From JBOGEB01 sp050743125 (GTDB taxonomy: Bacteria > Actinomycetota > Nitriliruptoria > Euzebyales > Egibacteraceae), in contig JBOGEB010000116.1 of NCBI GenBank assembly GCA_050743125.1, positions 1 through 13,526 of the forward strand: DNA of 13,526 nt, read 5' to 3'. Below are positions 1 through 6,830 of this stretch, one piece after another. How positions within the stretch are numbered: position 1 is the first letter of the stretch; each line of letters begins with the position of its first letter. Below the pieces are notes generated by a model. It ran no database searches, was not told where the DNA came from, and saw nothing but the letters and a program-made list of their open reading frames with translations. A program made the position numbers and the translations under genes.

Positions 1-99
1 GAGGGGGTCCGGGGGGAGGCCCCCGATGGCTGCGAGGGGGTCCGGGGGGAGGCCCCCGATGGCTGCGAGGGGGTCCGGGGGGAGGCCCCCGATGGCTGC
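1..99. repeat. 33-bp tandem repeat, three perfect copies, in frame in the helicase tail
   Basis: Copies lie at 1-33, 34-66 and 67-99 and are identical; the array may continue to the left of the window. The unit begins GAGGGGGTCCGGGGGGAGGC and ends CCCCCGATGGCTGC. Because 33 is a multiple of three, the helicase frame on the minus strand reads each unit as QPSGASPRTPS without a stop. Position 100 onward (GAGGCCCGCTGG) keeps only the first bases of a further unit. The G5-6 tracts could form a hairpin with the C5 tract or, between units, a G-quadruplex on the plus strand. A diverged single copy lies at 13451-13480. Confidence 0.95.
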
Positions 100-1469
100 G
101 AGGCCCGCTGGCGGGTTCGAGTACGCTGCCGCGTGCGCGTCCTGGAAGGACGTGCTCCGTCGGCGGTCTCTACGGTCACGACCGCCAGGGATTCTTGAGC
201 CGGTTTGGAGCCCACGGCCGTGGGCTCCTCGGCCGCCTCCCGGGCCTGCCGCCGAGTCTTGGACCGCTCCCGAGTGGCGGGCACCTCGCGAGCGAACTTG
301 GCCACGGTCCGCTGCGGAAGGTCGAAGAGCTCGTCGAGGATCCCCGACGTCGAGAACACCTCATGGACCGGCTCGTCGATGTCGAGCGAGCGGCGGATCA
401 TGTCGAGGCGGGCGAGTTCGTTCCAGACGGCGAGCGTGACCGCGACCCCCGCCGCGCCCGCCCGGCCGGTGCGGCCGATGCGGTGGAGGTACATCTTCTC
501 GTCTTCAGGGCAGTCGTAGTTCACGACATGGGTGACCTCGGCGATATCGAGGCCGCGCGCGGCCACCTCGGTGGCGACGAGCACATCGACGCGACCCGTC
601 CGGAAGCGCGCGAGCGTGCGCTCGCGGGCGTCCTGGCGCAGGTCTGAGTGGATCGCCGCCGCAGAGATGCCTCGCTCGCGCAGCTCTTCGGCGAGGATGT
701 CGGCCATCCGCTTCGTCCGGCTGAACACCAGGCACAGCCCGCGGCCCGGCGTCTGGAGGATTCGGGCGAGCACGGCCGGCTTGTCCATGCGGTGGCAGGA
801 GAAAAAGTGCTGGCGTGTCTCCGGCGCGACGTGGACCTGTTCCACGTCGGCCCGCAAGTAGGTCGGCTTGTGCATGTAGCGACGGGCCAGCGCGACCACC
901 GCCGACGGCATCGTCGCGCTGAACAGCAGGGTCTGCCGGTCCGACGCGGTCGCTTGGATGAGCTGCTCGACGTCGGGCAGGAAGCCCAGGTCGAGCATCT
1001 CGTCGGCCTCGTCGAGCACGAGCCCGGTCACGGTGGACAGGTTGAGCTTCCGCCGGCGCATGAGGTCGAGCAGCCGGCCGGGAGTGCCGACGACGATCTC
1101 GGCGCCGCTGGCGATCGCCTCGGCCTGGGGGTCGATCGCCTTGCCGCCGTAGACGGCGGCGACACGCACGCCCTTGCGGGCGCTGGTCTTCGCGAGGTCG
1201 TCGGCGACCTGGAGGCACAGCTCGCGGGTCGGGACGACCACGAGCGCCTGCGTGCCCTGGCCGATTTCCAGACGCTGGAGCAACGGGATCCCGAACGCGA
1301 GCGTCTTGCCGGTGCCGGTGCGCGCTTGGCCGATGAGGTCGGCCCCCTTCAGCGCGAGCGGCAGGGTGAGTTCCTGGATCGGGAACGGGGTGGTGATACC
1401 GGACTCGGCGAGCTCCGTGCAGATCACGGGTTCCACGCCGAAGTCCGCGAAGGTCTTCGTCTCGGTCAG
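1..1469 (-). CDS. DEAD-box RNA helicase, 3' end beyond the window
   Basis: ATP-dependent RNA helicase that remodels RNA duplexes in the cytoplasm. Numbered from the CTG at 1469, the motifs are: isolated Phe7, Q motif (GITTPFPIQ, 24-32), Walker A ARTGTGKT with Lys55, PTREL, TPGR, DEAD at 153-156, SAT at 184-186, VATEVAARGLDI, and HRIGRTGR at 329-336. All core motifs are intact. The frame is open for about 490 codons to the window edge. After the core comes an Arg/Ser/Thr-rich tail, then three perfect copies of an 11-residue unit (QPSGASPRTPS) from about residue 458. The only in-frame codons between the upstream rhodanese stop (1479-1481) and CTG 1469 are GGA GAA GAA, so no ATG, GTG or TTG can supply the full N-terminus. 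The first GTG (codon 12) would remove Phe7, which sits exactly 17 residues before the Q motif as in the family. AGGAG lies 5 nt before the CTG. Helicase identity is near certain; the exact start is inferred and the C-terminus is unknown. Confidence 0.95.
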   Translation of the reverse strand, partial: MTETKTFADFGVEPVICTELAESGITTPFPIQELTLPLALKGADLIGQARTGTGKTLAFGIPLLQRLEIGQGTQALVVVPTRELCLQVADDLAKTSARKGVRVAAVYGGKAIDPQAEAIASGAEIVVGTPGRLLDLMRRRKLNLSTVTGLVLDEADEMLDLGFLPDVEQLIQATASDRQTLLFSATMPSAVVALARRYMHKPTYLRADVEQVHVAPETRQHFFSCHRMDKPAVLARILQTPGRGLCLVFSRTKRMADILAEELRERGISAAAIHSDLRQDARERTLARFRTGRVDVLVATEVAARGLDIAEVTHVVNYDCPEDEKMYLHRIGRTGRAGAAGVAVTLAVWNELARLDMIRRSLDIDEPVHEVFSTSGILDELFDLPQRTVAKFAREVPATRERSKTRRQAREAAEEPTAVGSKPAQESLAVVTVETADGARPSRTRTRQRTRTRQRASQPSGASPRTPSQPSGASPRTPSQPSGASPRTP

Positions 1470-1474
1470 TTCTT

Positions 1475-1480
1475 CTCCTC
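1475..1480 (-). promoter_or_regulatory. Shine-Dalgarno site overlapping the rhodanese stop, for a CTG start
   Basis: On the minus strand the sequence reads TGAGGAGAAGAACTG. The rhodanese TGA (1481-1479) overlaps a strong GAGGAG, which is followed after 5 nt by CTG (1469-1467). This geometry suggests that ribosomes ending on the rhodanese reinitiate on the helicase. The site decides the helicase start, because no conventional start codon lies between the stop and the conserved N-terminus. Confidence 0.7.
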
Positions 1481-1802
1481 AGGTGTACCGGGGGACGGTC
1501 TCATCGACTGTCTGGGACCAGGCGTCGATGCCGCCGTTCATGTTCACAAGCCGCGGATACCCATTGAGCTCCAGCCAACGCGCGGCCTGCATGCTGCGCC
1601 CGCCGTGGTGGCAGTGGAGCACGATCGGCCGGTCCCGGGGCAGCTCATCGACACGCGACGGCAATGCGCCGAGCGGGATGTGGCGCGCGCCGCCGATCGC
1701 CGCGGTCTGGTGCTCCCACGGCTCACGGACGTCCACCAGCAGTGGTGGATCCGATCCGCAAAGCCGCTCGGCGACCTGGCGCGGCTCGAGCTCCTCAATC
1801 AT
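1479..1802 (-). CDS. Rhodanese-domain protein, single domain
   Basis: Small cytoplasmic sulfurtransferase-type protein of 107 residues from the ATG at 1802, the usual size of a stand-alone GlpE-like rhodanese. It has the CH2A-like segment LLVDVREPWEH near residues 21-31 and the active-site loop HCHHGGRS, with catalytic Cys64 followed by HHGGRS. The conserved ending NMNGGIDAWS is also present. The Cys is intact, so a persulfide-carrying role is plausible; the physiological acceptor is unknown. A GTG at 1814 would add four residues; neither start has a clear Shine-Dalgarno. The stop overlaps the ribosome binding site of the downstream helicase, so the two are probably co-transcribed. It is divergent from the DUF885 gene, which starts about 65 nt away. 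Confidence 0.92.
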   Translation of the reverse strand: MIEELEPRQVAERLCGSDPPLLVDVREPWEHQTAAIGGARHIPLGALPSRVDELPRDRPIVLHCHHGGRSMQAARWLELNGYPRLVNMNGGIDAWSQTVDETVPRYT

Positions 1803-1866
1803 TATGAGGGTCACATTCTTTGGGAATCCGCATGCTTCTGGAGTCCGAGAGTACCAGGGGGTCGGT

Positions 1867-3480
1867 GTGCACGATGTGATCGACGGCGTGTTCGACGGCT
1901 ACCGGCGTCACCTCCTTGAGTTTGCGCCGGTCGCGGCGACCGCCGAGGGCGACCACCGCCGCGACGCCGATCTCGACGACTGGCCTCCGGGAGCAGCGGA
2001 CGAGCGGCTGCGCGACCTCGGCCGGCTGCGTGCTGAGCTCAACACGATCGAGGACTTCCTCGACGAGGAGGCCGACGGTGACCGCTTGATGCTCGCCAAC
2101 GCCCTCGACGCGCAGCGGTTCGCGTTCGACGGGCTGCGTTCGCACGAGCGCGACCCGACGTTCTGGCTCGACCTCGCGACGAGCGGTGTGTACGAGCTCA
2201 TCCGCCGCGACGACCTCGACCCGGGTCCGCGCCGACCGGCCGCTGCCGCGCGAGCGGCGCAGATCCCGCGGCTACTCGGCCAGGCGCGCGCGACGCTCGA
2301 CGGGATCACCGCCCCCCACCGTGAGGTCGCGTTGCTGCGGGCGCCTGCTGCGGCTGCGCTGTTCCGCGATCTGCTCGGCGGGTTCGCCCCCGAGGCCGCC
2401 GAGGCCGGTGAGGCGGCGGCCGCCGCGTGCGAAGAGTTTGCGGCATGGCTCGACGAGCACCGCGACGACCCAGCGCCGGACTGGCGGCTCGGCGAGAAGC
2501 GCTGGTCCCAGGCGTTCCGGCTGATGCTCGGTGGACGGATGTCAGCCGCGAGGGTCTGGGAGCGGGCCTGGGCGGAGCTCAAGACGCTTCAGGCAATGGC
2601 CGAGGAGACCGCCTTCGTGGTGCTGGAGGGCCACCGCGGCGGCCGGGCAGGCGCGGACCTCGTCCGGGCCGGCCTCGAGGTGGCCGCCGCGGACCGCCCG
2701 ACCCGCGAGGGACTCTTGCCGGAGGCCGCCGCGATCCTCGGCGAGATCGTCGCGTTCATCCGCGAAACCGGACTGTTCCCGCTGCCCGAGCCCGACACGC
2801 TGCGCGTCGAGGAGCTTCCGGGATTCCGGCGGGGCGTCTTTGACGCGTGTCTGCTTCCGGCGCCCCCGCTCGAGCCCACGGCCGCGCATACCTACTACCT
2901 CTCGCCGGTATCCACGGACTGGGACGACGAGCGCGCCACGTCGTTCCTCCGCGAGTACAACCGGTCGGCGCTGCGGTTGCTCGGGATCCACGAGGCGTAC
3001 CCCGGACACTATGTCCAGTACGCGCACGCGCGGGCGCACCCACGGCTGCTCCGTCGGATGATGGTCAACCATGCGTTCCTGGAGGGCTGGGCGGTCTATG
3101 TCGAGCACGAGATCGTGAGCGCTGGCTTCGGGGATGCGGCGCTCGGCCTGACCAGCACGAAGCGCGGGCTTCGCGTGGTCACGAACGCGCTGCTCGACCA
3201 GGGTCTCCACGTCCATGGTTGGGACGACGACACCGCGCTCAAGCTCATGGTGGGCCAGACCTACCAGGAACCCGCTGCGGCCGCCGCCAAACTCCGCCGC
3301 GGCAAGATGACCGCCGGCCAGCTGTCGACGTACTTCGTCGGCGGTCAGGAGATGGCCGACCTCCGCCATGAAATGGAGCGGCTCTGCGGCCCGGGCTTCT
3401 CACCAGCCGAGTTCCACGAGGAGGTGCTCGCCCACGGCACCCCGCCGTTCGCGGTGCTCCGCCGCACGCTCCTGGAGTGA
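1867..3480 (+). CDS. DUF885 family protein, putative metallopeptidase-like
   Basis: Protein of 537 residues, the usual size for DUF885. It has the family's HEAYPGH motif (His375-Glu376...His381), followed by EGWAVYVEHE from Glu406 and a C-terminal GQTYQEPAAAAAKLRRGKMT segment. The HExxPGH pattern suggests a metal-dependent hydrolase; substrates of bacterial members are mostly unknown, so no reaction is assigned. There is no signal peptide or membrane segment, so it is expected in the cytoplasm. I chose the GTG at 1867 because AGGGGG (about 1855-1860) lies 6 nt upstream and the DUF885 similarity begins just after (DGVFDGYRRHLLEFAPVAAT). The frame stays open upstream to about 1174, but that part runs antisense to the rhodanese and helicase and is not protein-like. 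GTG 1876 or 1888 are possible alternatives. Confidence 0.9.
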   Translation: MHDVIDGVFDGYRRHLLEFAPVAATAEGDHRRDADLDDWPPGAADERLRDLGRLRAELNTIEDFLDEEADGDRLMLANALDAQRFAFDGLRSHERDPTFWLDLATSGVYELIRRDDLDPGPRRPAAAARAAQIPRLLGQARATLDGITAPHREVALLRAPAAAALFRDLLGGFAPEAAEAGEAAAAACEEFAAWLDEHRDDPAPDWRLGEKRWSQAFRLMLGGRMSAARVWERAWAELKTLQAMAEETAFVVLEGHRGGRAGADLVRAGLEVAAADRPTREGLLPEAAAILGEIVAFIRETGLFPLPEPDTLRVEELPGFRRGVFDACLLPAPPLEPTAAHTYYLSPVSTDWDDERATSFLREYNRSALRLLGIHEAYPGHYVQYAHARAHPRLLRRMMVNHAFLEGWAVYVEHEIVSAGFGDAALGLTSTKRGLRVVTNALLDQGLHVHGWDDDTALKLMVGQTYQEPAAAAAKLRRGKMTAGQLSTYFVGGQEMADLRHEMERLCGPGFSPAEFHEEVLAHGTPPFAVLRRTLLE

Positions 3481-3533
3481 TGACGCGGACGGCATGACGC
3501 GCTCGACCTGCACGGTGCGGGCGGGCGGCGGGC

Positions 3534-4121
3534 TTATTCGACGCCGAACGAGCTCAGGCCGCGCCAGGCGAGCTGGGACAGGAGGCGCACAGCCTCGCCT
3601 TTCTCCAAGTCTTGTTGGCCGGCCCACCAGCGAGCGCCGTCGATCGCGAGGCCGATCAGCCCGGAGGCGAGGAACTCGGCCGCGCGCGGAGAGAGGCTGG
3701 CGTCCGTGGCGATGAGCGTGGCGACCGTCTGGGCAATCCCCGTCATCCCGCCCTCGATTGTCTCGCGGACATCGGCCGCGCTGAGCTCAGCGGTGGTGAA
3801 CAGCAGGCGGAAGTGGCGGTCCTCGACGAAGTCGAGGTACGTCGAGATCGCCCCCCGCACGCGCTCCCGGTTGCTCGTCGTTCCCTGGAGCGCCTTGCGG
3901 ACCTGCGCGTCCAACTCGCCGACGGCGTTGCGGAGCAGCGCGAGGTACAGGTCGCGTTTCGACGGGAAGTGCTGGTAGAGGACCGGCTTGCTCACACCGG
4001 CGGCCTCGGCGAGCTGCTCCATCGACAGGCTGTGGTAGCCATGCTCAGCGAACAGCGTGCTCGCGACCTCGACGAGCTGCGCCCGGCGTTGCTTCGCGCT
4101 CAGGCGTGGCCGCTGTTCCAT
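3534..4121 (-). CDS. TetR-family transcriptional regulator
   Basis: Protein of 195 residues, typical TetR length. The N-terminal DNA-binding domain includes the helix-turn-helix SMEQLAEAAGVSKPVLYQHF at about 33-52, followed by PSKRDLYLALL. The C-terminal half is a helical ligand and dimerisation domain whose ligand cannot be predicted. I chose ATG 4121 (MEQRPRLSAKQ) because the domain begins there and a GGGG lies just upstream. The frame remains open to 4223, but that extension covers the palindromic operator and is not conserved-looking. It is convergent with the DUF885 gene, with 53 nt between the stops. The palindrome at 4155-4170 overlaps its probable -10, so autorepression is likely. No divergent target gene is present, so its other targets are elsewhere or it controls only itself. 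Confidence 0.93.
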   Translation of the reverse strand: MEQRPRLSAKQRRAQLVEVASTLFAEHGYHSLSMEQLAEAAGVSKPVLYQHFPSKRDLYLALLRNAVGELDAQVRKALQGTTSNRERVRGAISTYLDFVEDRHFRLLFTTAELSAADVRETIEGGMTGIAQTVATLIATDASLSPRAAEFLASGLIGLAIDGARWWAGQQDLEKGEAVRLLSQLAWRGLSSFGVE

Positions 4122-4154
4122 GAAAACCCCGATCGTCCGCTTGCCATGCATGAT

Positions 4155-4170
4155 GTTACTGGACAGTAAC
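4155..4170. promoter_or_regulatory. 16-bp palindromic operator candidate for the TetR regulator
   Basis: GTTACTG-GA-CAGTAAC is a perfect 7-bp inverted repeat with a 2-bp centre, 34-49 bp before the regulator's ATG. It stands out as AT-containing in a very GC-rich context. On the minus strand it overlaps TAACAT (4158-4153), a reasonable -10 hexamer. TetR dimers bind palindromes of this size, so this is the expected place for autorepression. The link is inferred from position and symmetry only. Confidence 0.7.
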
Positions 4171-4301
4171 CGGGGCTCAGCTCGCTCCTCGACGAGGATG
4201 TTCACGACCCGGACGAACCCCACCGGTCCCCACAGCGCTACCCTGCCGCCACGGGCGGGCGTGGAGGAGTCGCCTTCTGTGCAGGGGTTGTGCCACTACC
4301 G

Positions 4302-4320
4302 CCCACGTGGGGTTCCCCCG
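4302..4320 (-). terminator. Hairpin directly after the DUF2017 stop
   Basis: CCCACGTGGG (4302-4311) and GGGGTTCCCC (4309-4318) are overlapping dyads placed directly behind the minus-strand stop codon at 4321-4323. No T-tract follows, as is common for actinobacterial terminators. The position suggests the end of the clpS-DUF2017 transcript, but the fold is short and could be coincidental in such GC-rich DNA. Confidence 0.35.
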
Positions 4321-4845
4321 TCAACGCGGGGTCTCCAGCTCGCCCGTCAGCGCGGTGACGAGCTCATCCTCCAGCCAGCCGAGGTAGTAGAGCATCACGC
4401 TGCGTGGGTCCCGGGAGTCGGGGCCGCGCTCCCACTCTTCCTCGGATCTGATGCCCACGATCATCGCGAGCGTCAACCGCGCGTCGTTGACGGCTGACAG
4501 CCAGGCGGTCGCCTCCTCGGGGTCAAGGTCGACGGTCCAGACAAGCCGCCGGGCTACGCCTTGGTCGAGCGTGCGCGCGAAGGTCCGGAATGCGTCGGTG
4601 CGGACACCGAGGATCCCGTCGCCGACCATCTCGTGAAACTCCATGTCGGCGAGCGGATCGTTGGCGTAGGCGGGTGGGAAGAGGCGCTCGCGGATGGGAC
4701 TGCCGGGCGCGCCCAGCTCATGGTCGCCGGTCAGGACGGGGAGGATCTGCCCGGGCAGCATGCGGAGGGCGTCCCGCTCGCGCGTGCTCAGGCGGACGCG
4801 GATGCTGTCGCCCGCGAGCCGCCGGATCCCGTGCAGCCGACCCAA
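4321..4845 (-). CDS. DUF2017 family protein
   Basis: Protein of 174 residues matching the actinobacterial DUF2017 family. It shows an N-terminal segment IRVRLSTRERDALRML, the motif RLFPPAY (54-60), a central helical region, WLSAVNDARLTLAMIVGI (about 114-131), and the ending MLYYLGWLEDELVTAL. Its function is not established. In actinobacteria this family is commonly encoded next to clpS, as here, which suggests a link to Clp-mediated proteolysis; that is inference from context. The start is a TTG at 4845 with a weak AAGG 12-15 nt upstream. No ATG or GTG fits the family's N-terminus. Unusually, 218 bp of structured DNA separate it from clpS. Confidence 0.85.
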   Translation of the reverse strand: MGRLHGIRRLAGDSIRVRLSTRERDALRMLPGQILPVLTGDHELGAPGSPIRERLFPPAYANDPLADMEFHEMVGDGILGVRTDAFRTFARTLDQGVARRLVWTVDLDPEEATAWLSAVNDARLTLAMIVGIRSEEEWERGPDSRDPRSVMLYYLGWLEDELVTALTGELETPR

Positions 4846-5063
4846 GCTAGTGATCCGCCTTGGAGCTTTCGTGCGTTCGCGCTACTCCCGCCTTACTTCG
4901 TTGCGTCGCTGGCGTAGCGCCGCAACACCGCCCGTCGCGACGGAGGCAGGCTCCCCCGTATGGGGCTTGACGCACCCGTCTCGCAGATGCAAGGGCTCGG
5001 AGCCGGCGGCCCCTGACGGGGCAGTTATCGACAACCCTTTCGTCGATCACGGTTGGCAAGCGC
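4846..5063. other. Structured 218-bp spacer between clpS and DUF2017, no gene seen
   Basis: No coding sequence is convincing here. The spacer is dense in dyads: GCGCTAC (4879-4885) with GTAGCGC (4914-4920); GTTGC (4900-4904) with GCAAC (4922-4926), enclosing GGCGTAGCGCC (4911-4921); the 12-bp palindrome CCGTCGCGACGG (4932-4943); CCCCGTATGGGG (4954-4965); and CCCCTGACGGGG (5010-5021). The first two pairings exclude each other. It could be an RNA element transcribed with clpS or the remains of a mobile or dispersed element inserted between two genes that are normally close. I cannot decide which from sequence alone. Confidence 0.5.
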
Positions 5064-5360
5064 CTAGTCCTGGGCCATCGTCGCCTGGAGGCCGTGGGCG
5101 TGGAGGCGAAAGACGTCCATCTCCGCCTTCTCACGCGGCCCCTGGGCGACGACCGCCTTGCCCTCGTGGTGCACCTGCAGCATCAGTCGCGTCGCGGTCG
5201 GCTCGTCGTGGCCGAACAGCTTACGGAGCACGAACACGACGTACGACATGAGCGTCACGGGGTCGTTCCAGACGACCACGCTCCAGGGTCGATCTCGCTC
5301 GGCGCGTTGATCGAAGTCCAGCTGGTCCGTGCGCTGTGGCGCGATTCCCGGCGCTGCCAT
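5064..5360 (-). CDS. clpS: ATP-dependent Clp protease adaptor ClpS
   Basis: Adaptor of 98 residues that delivers N-degron substrates to the Clp ATPase (ClpC or ClpA type) in the cytoplasm. The ClpS core PWSVVVWNDPVTLMSYVV starts at about residue 25, after a flexible N-terminal tail. The N-degron pocket residues Asn32-Asp33 and His64 (in QVHHEGKAV) are present; the second acidic residue of the E. coli NDD motif is Pro34 here, as in other actinobacterial forms. The C-terminal strand and helix are complete. TAGGCT lies 6 nt before the ATG, the spacing expected for a -10 box of a leaderless transcript, while only a poorly spaced AGG could act as a ribosome binding site. The neighbouring DUF2017 gene on the same strand supports the assignment. 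Confidence 0.93.
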   Translation of the reverse strand: MAAPGIAPQRTDQLDFDQRAERDRPWSVVVWNDPVTLMSYVVFVLRKLFGHDEPTATRLMLQVHHEGKAVVAQGPREKAEMDVFRLHAHGLQATMAQD

Positions 5361-5954
5361 ACCTGCAGCCTAGCGTGCAGCTGAGACCTCTTGCAGACGT
5401 TCCATGGGGCCAGCGGCCCCAGCTACGGCCAAGTTCGCGGTCGCCACTGCCTGGGCACGCCCTCTTGGATGAGATCTCACTCGTCACTGCTTCTGCCGAG
5501 GCTTGGCCTGGGCGGGGAGGAACTAAGCCCCAGGCCAAGCCGCAGATACGCCAACTCCCCGACGCCAGCAAACGGGGCTTACCTCTATTCTCCTCAAGAG
5601 GAGCTGCAATCCCTACTGGGGGACCGGTCCAACTGTCGTTCTCACCGGCATGCCAAGCCACCGCCAGCCGTGCGGAATGGTGCGATCGGGTGGTCCGCAC
5701 CGCCTTCTCGGCCTCCAACCGCCGTCCTTCGCTCACCCCCACAGACCACTCGGTGGGGCACAGCAAACACAACGCCCAGCACCCGGCAGCCTCACAGGCC
5801 GCTCGGTGCAGGCGCGGCAGCATCCCCAAGTACGACCCACGTTGCTACCGGTCACACCAGCCATAGCCACATCCATCATCCATCCAGGTGAGGAATGTGC
5901 CTCACTGCTAAATACTATCTGGACAGCGGACGCAAGCCAGGAGGATGAGCTGAT
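5361..5954. other. 594-bp region without a convincing gene, lower GC, several hairpins
   Basis: Several open frames span this stretch on both strands, but none has recognisable domains, consistent codon use or a good start signal. Composition is visibly less GC-rich than the flanks and matches the following sulfotransferase gene. Structures seen are GGGGCC-AGC-GGCCCC (5406-5420) and a perfect 12-bp stem GCTTGGCCTGGG (5501-5512) with CCCAGGCCAAGC (5529-5540). Just before the sulfotransferase there is TGAGG-AATGTG-CCTCA (5889-5904), followed by a possible -10 TACTAT (5913-5918). The last part probably holds the sulfotransferase promoter; the rest is unexplained. Confidence 0.5.
5501..5540. repeat. 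Perfect 12-bp inverted repeat with a 16-nt loop
   Basis: The arms 5501-5512 and 5529-5540 are exact reverse complements. The hairpin lies about 140 bp upstream of clpS and 415 bp upstream of the sulfotransferase gene. It does not sit behind any gene I can support, so a terminator role has no obvious partner. It could belong to an unannotated RNA or be an inverted repeat left by a mobile element. Confidence 0.6.
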
Positions 5955-6797
5955 ATGCGGACGTACTCACATGCTGAGATAGCCGATTTCTGGAGACAAA
6001 AAAGAGCAATGACAACGCGAGAGAAGGGCGATCTCTATCCGCTCACGCTGCCGCCGATGACGCCGCCAGAGATCCCGCCCGGGTGGGACCTTGCCCCTCC
6101 CGATTTTGTGGGAGTTGGTACGATGAGATCAGGCACAACGTGGTGGTGGAGAGTGCTTTGCAGCCACCCGAACGTTGTGCTGGCCGACTCCCAGCTGAAA
6201 GAGCTGCATTTTTTCGATCATTACGGCCAGGTCGAGGAGTTCGACCCAGCGCTCTACCATCGTTATTTTCCCCGTTCATCGGGCAGTATCGTTGGAGAGT
6301 GGACGCCGCTTTACATGCATAACTTCTGGACACCGCCGATGCTGCACAGCGCAGCGCCCGACACCAAATTGCTGGTGCTGCTTCGTGATCCGATAGAGCG
6401 CTTCATCTCCGGATTAGCACACTACGAACGGTTCGGTTTCAATCTGGACGTGGTGCTGGTCGGCCATCAGTTCAGCAGAGGTCTTTACTGGCTGCAATTG
6501 CAGACGCTTCTGGCCTACTTCCCCCGAGAGCAAATTCTGGTCCAGCAATACGAACGCTGTGTCGCAGACCCGGTAGGAGAGGCGCGGCGTACCTTCTGCT
6601 TCCTCGGCTTGGATCCCGGCGCATGGCAGCCGTCGGAACGCACGAAGAGCGCAGCAAACTCCACGCCTCGCGACAAACCAGTGCTCAGCCCGGCGACCCG
6701 TGACGCGTTGCGCTACGCCTATCAAGCCGACCTGGTCCAGCTGCTGGCAGATTTCCCAGAGGTGGACGGAGCCCTGTGGCATACCGTTATCAGGTGA
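5955..6797 (+). CDS. Sulfotransferase family protein
   Basis: Protein of 280 residues that would transfer sulfate from PAPS to an acceptor, by analogy with heparan-sulfate-type and other bacterial sulfotransferases. The 5'-phosphosulfate loop is VGVGTMRSGTTWWWRVL (about 52-68), with Arg58 where NDST enzymes have Lys, as in many bacterial members. KELHFFD (about 82-88) and the 3'-phosphate motif KLLVLLRDPIERFISGLAHY (Arg144, Ser152) follow. There is no signal peptide, so it is cytosolic. The ATG at 5955 has AGGAGG 10 nt upstream (5939-5944). The gene is alone in its direction, with no PAPS-synthesis or glycan genes nearby, and its codons contain far more A and T than its neighbours. Both suggest horizontal acquisition. 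The acceptor is unknown. Confidence 0.9.
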   Translation: MRTYSHAEIADFWRQKRAMTTREKGDLYPLTLPPMTPPEIPPGWDLAPPDFVGVGTMRSGTTWWWRVLCSHPNVVLADSQLKELHFFDHYGQVEEFDPALYHRYFPRSSGSIVGEWTPLYMHNFWTPPMLHSAAPDTKLLVLLRDPIERFISGLAHYERFGFNLDVVLVGHQFSRGLYWLQLQTLLAYFPREQILVQQYERCVADPVGEARRTFCFLGLDPGAWQPSERTKSAANSTPRDKPVLSPATRDALRYAYQADLVQLLADFPEVDGALWHTVIR

Positions 6798-6830
6798 GGC
6801 ACGTTGCGATCTCGAGTGCGGTCAAGACGT

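Noticed and set aside
1..99. CRISPR array
   Set aside because: The copies are directly adjacent without spacers and are read in frame by the helicase gene.
1174..1866. Long 5' extension of the DUF885 open frame
   Set aside because: It runs antisense to the rhodanese and helicase, whose protein motifs are unambiguous, and its translation has no family similarity. The DUF885 homology starts after 1867, where a good ribosome binding site is present.
648..1919. 423-codon plus-strand open frame
   Set aside because: It is a shadow of the helicase and rhodanese genes on the other strand, a common effect of high GC content.
4847..5134. Minus-strand open frame of 95 codons in the clpS-DUF2017 spacer
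   Set aside because: It begins inside clpS in another frame and its sequence is Arg/Cys-rich without domain similarity. The stretch looks more like a structured or repetitive element than a gene.
5221..5866. Overlapping open frames on both strands of about 170-200 codons
   Set aside because: None has a recognisable domain, a good start or consistent codon use, and they partly run antisense to clpS.
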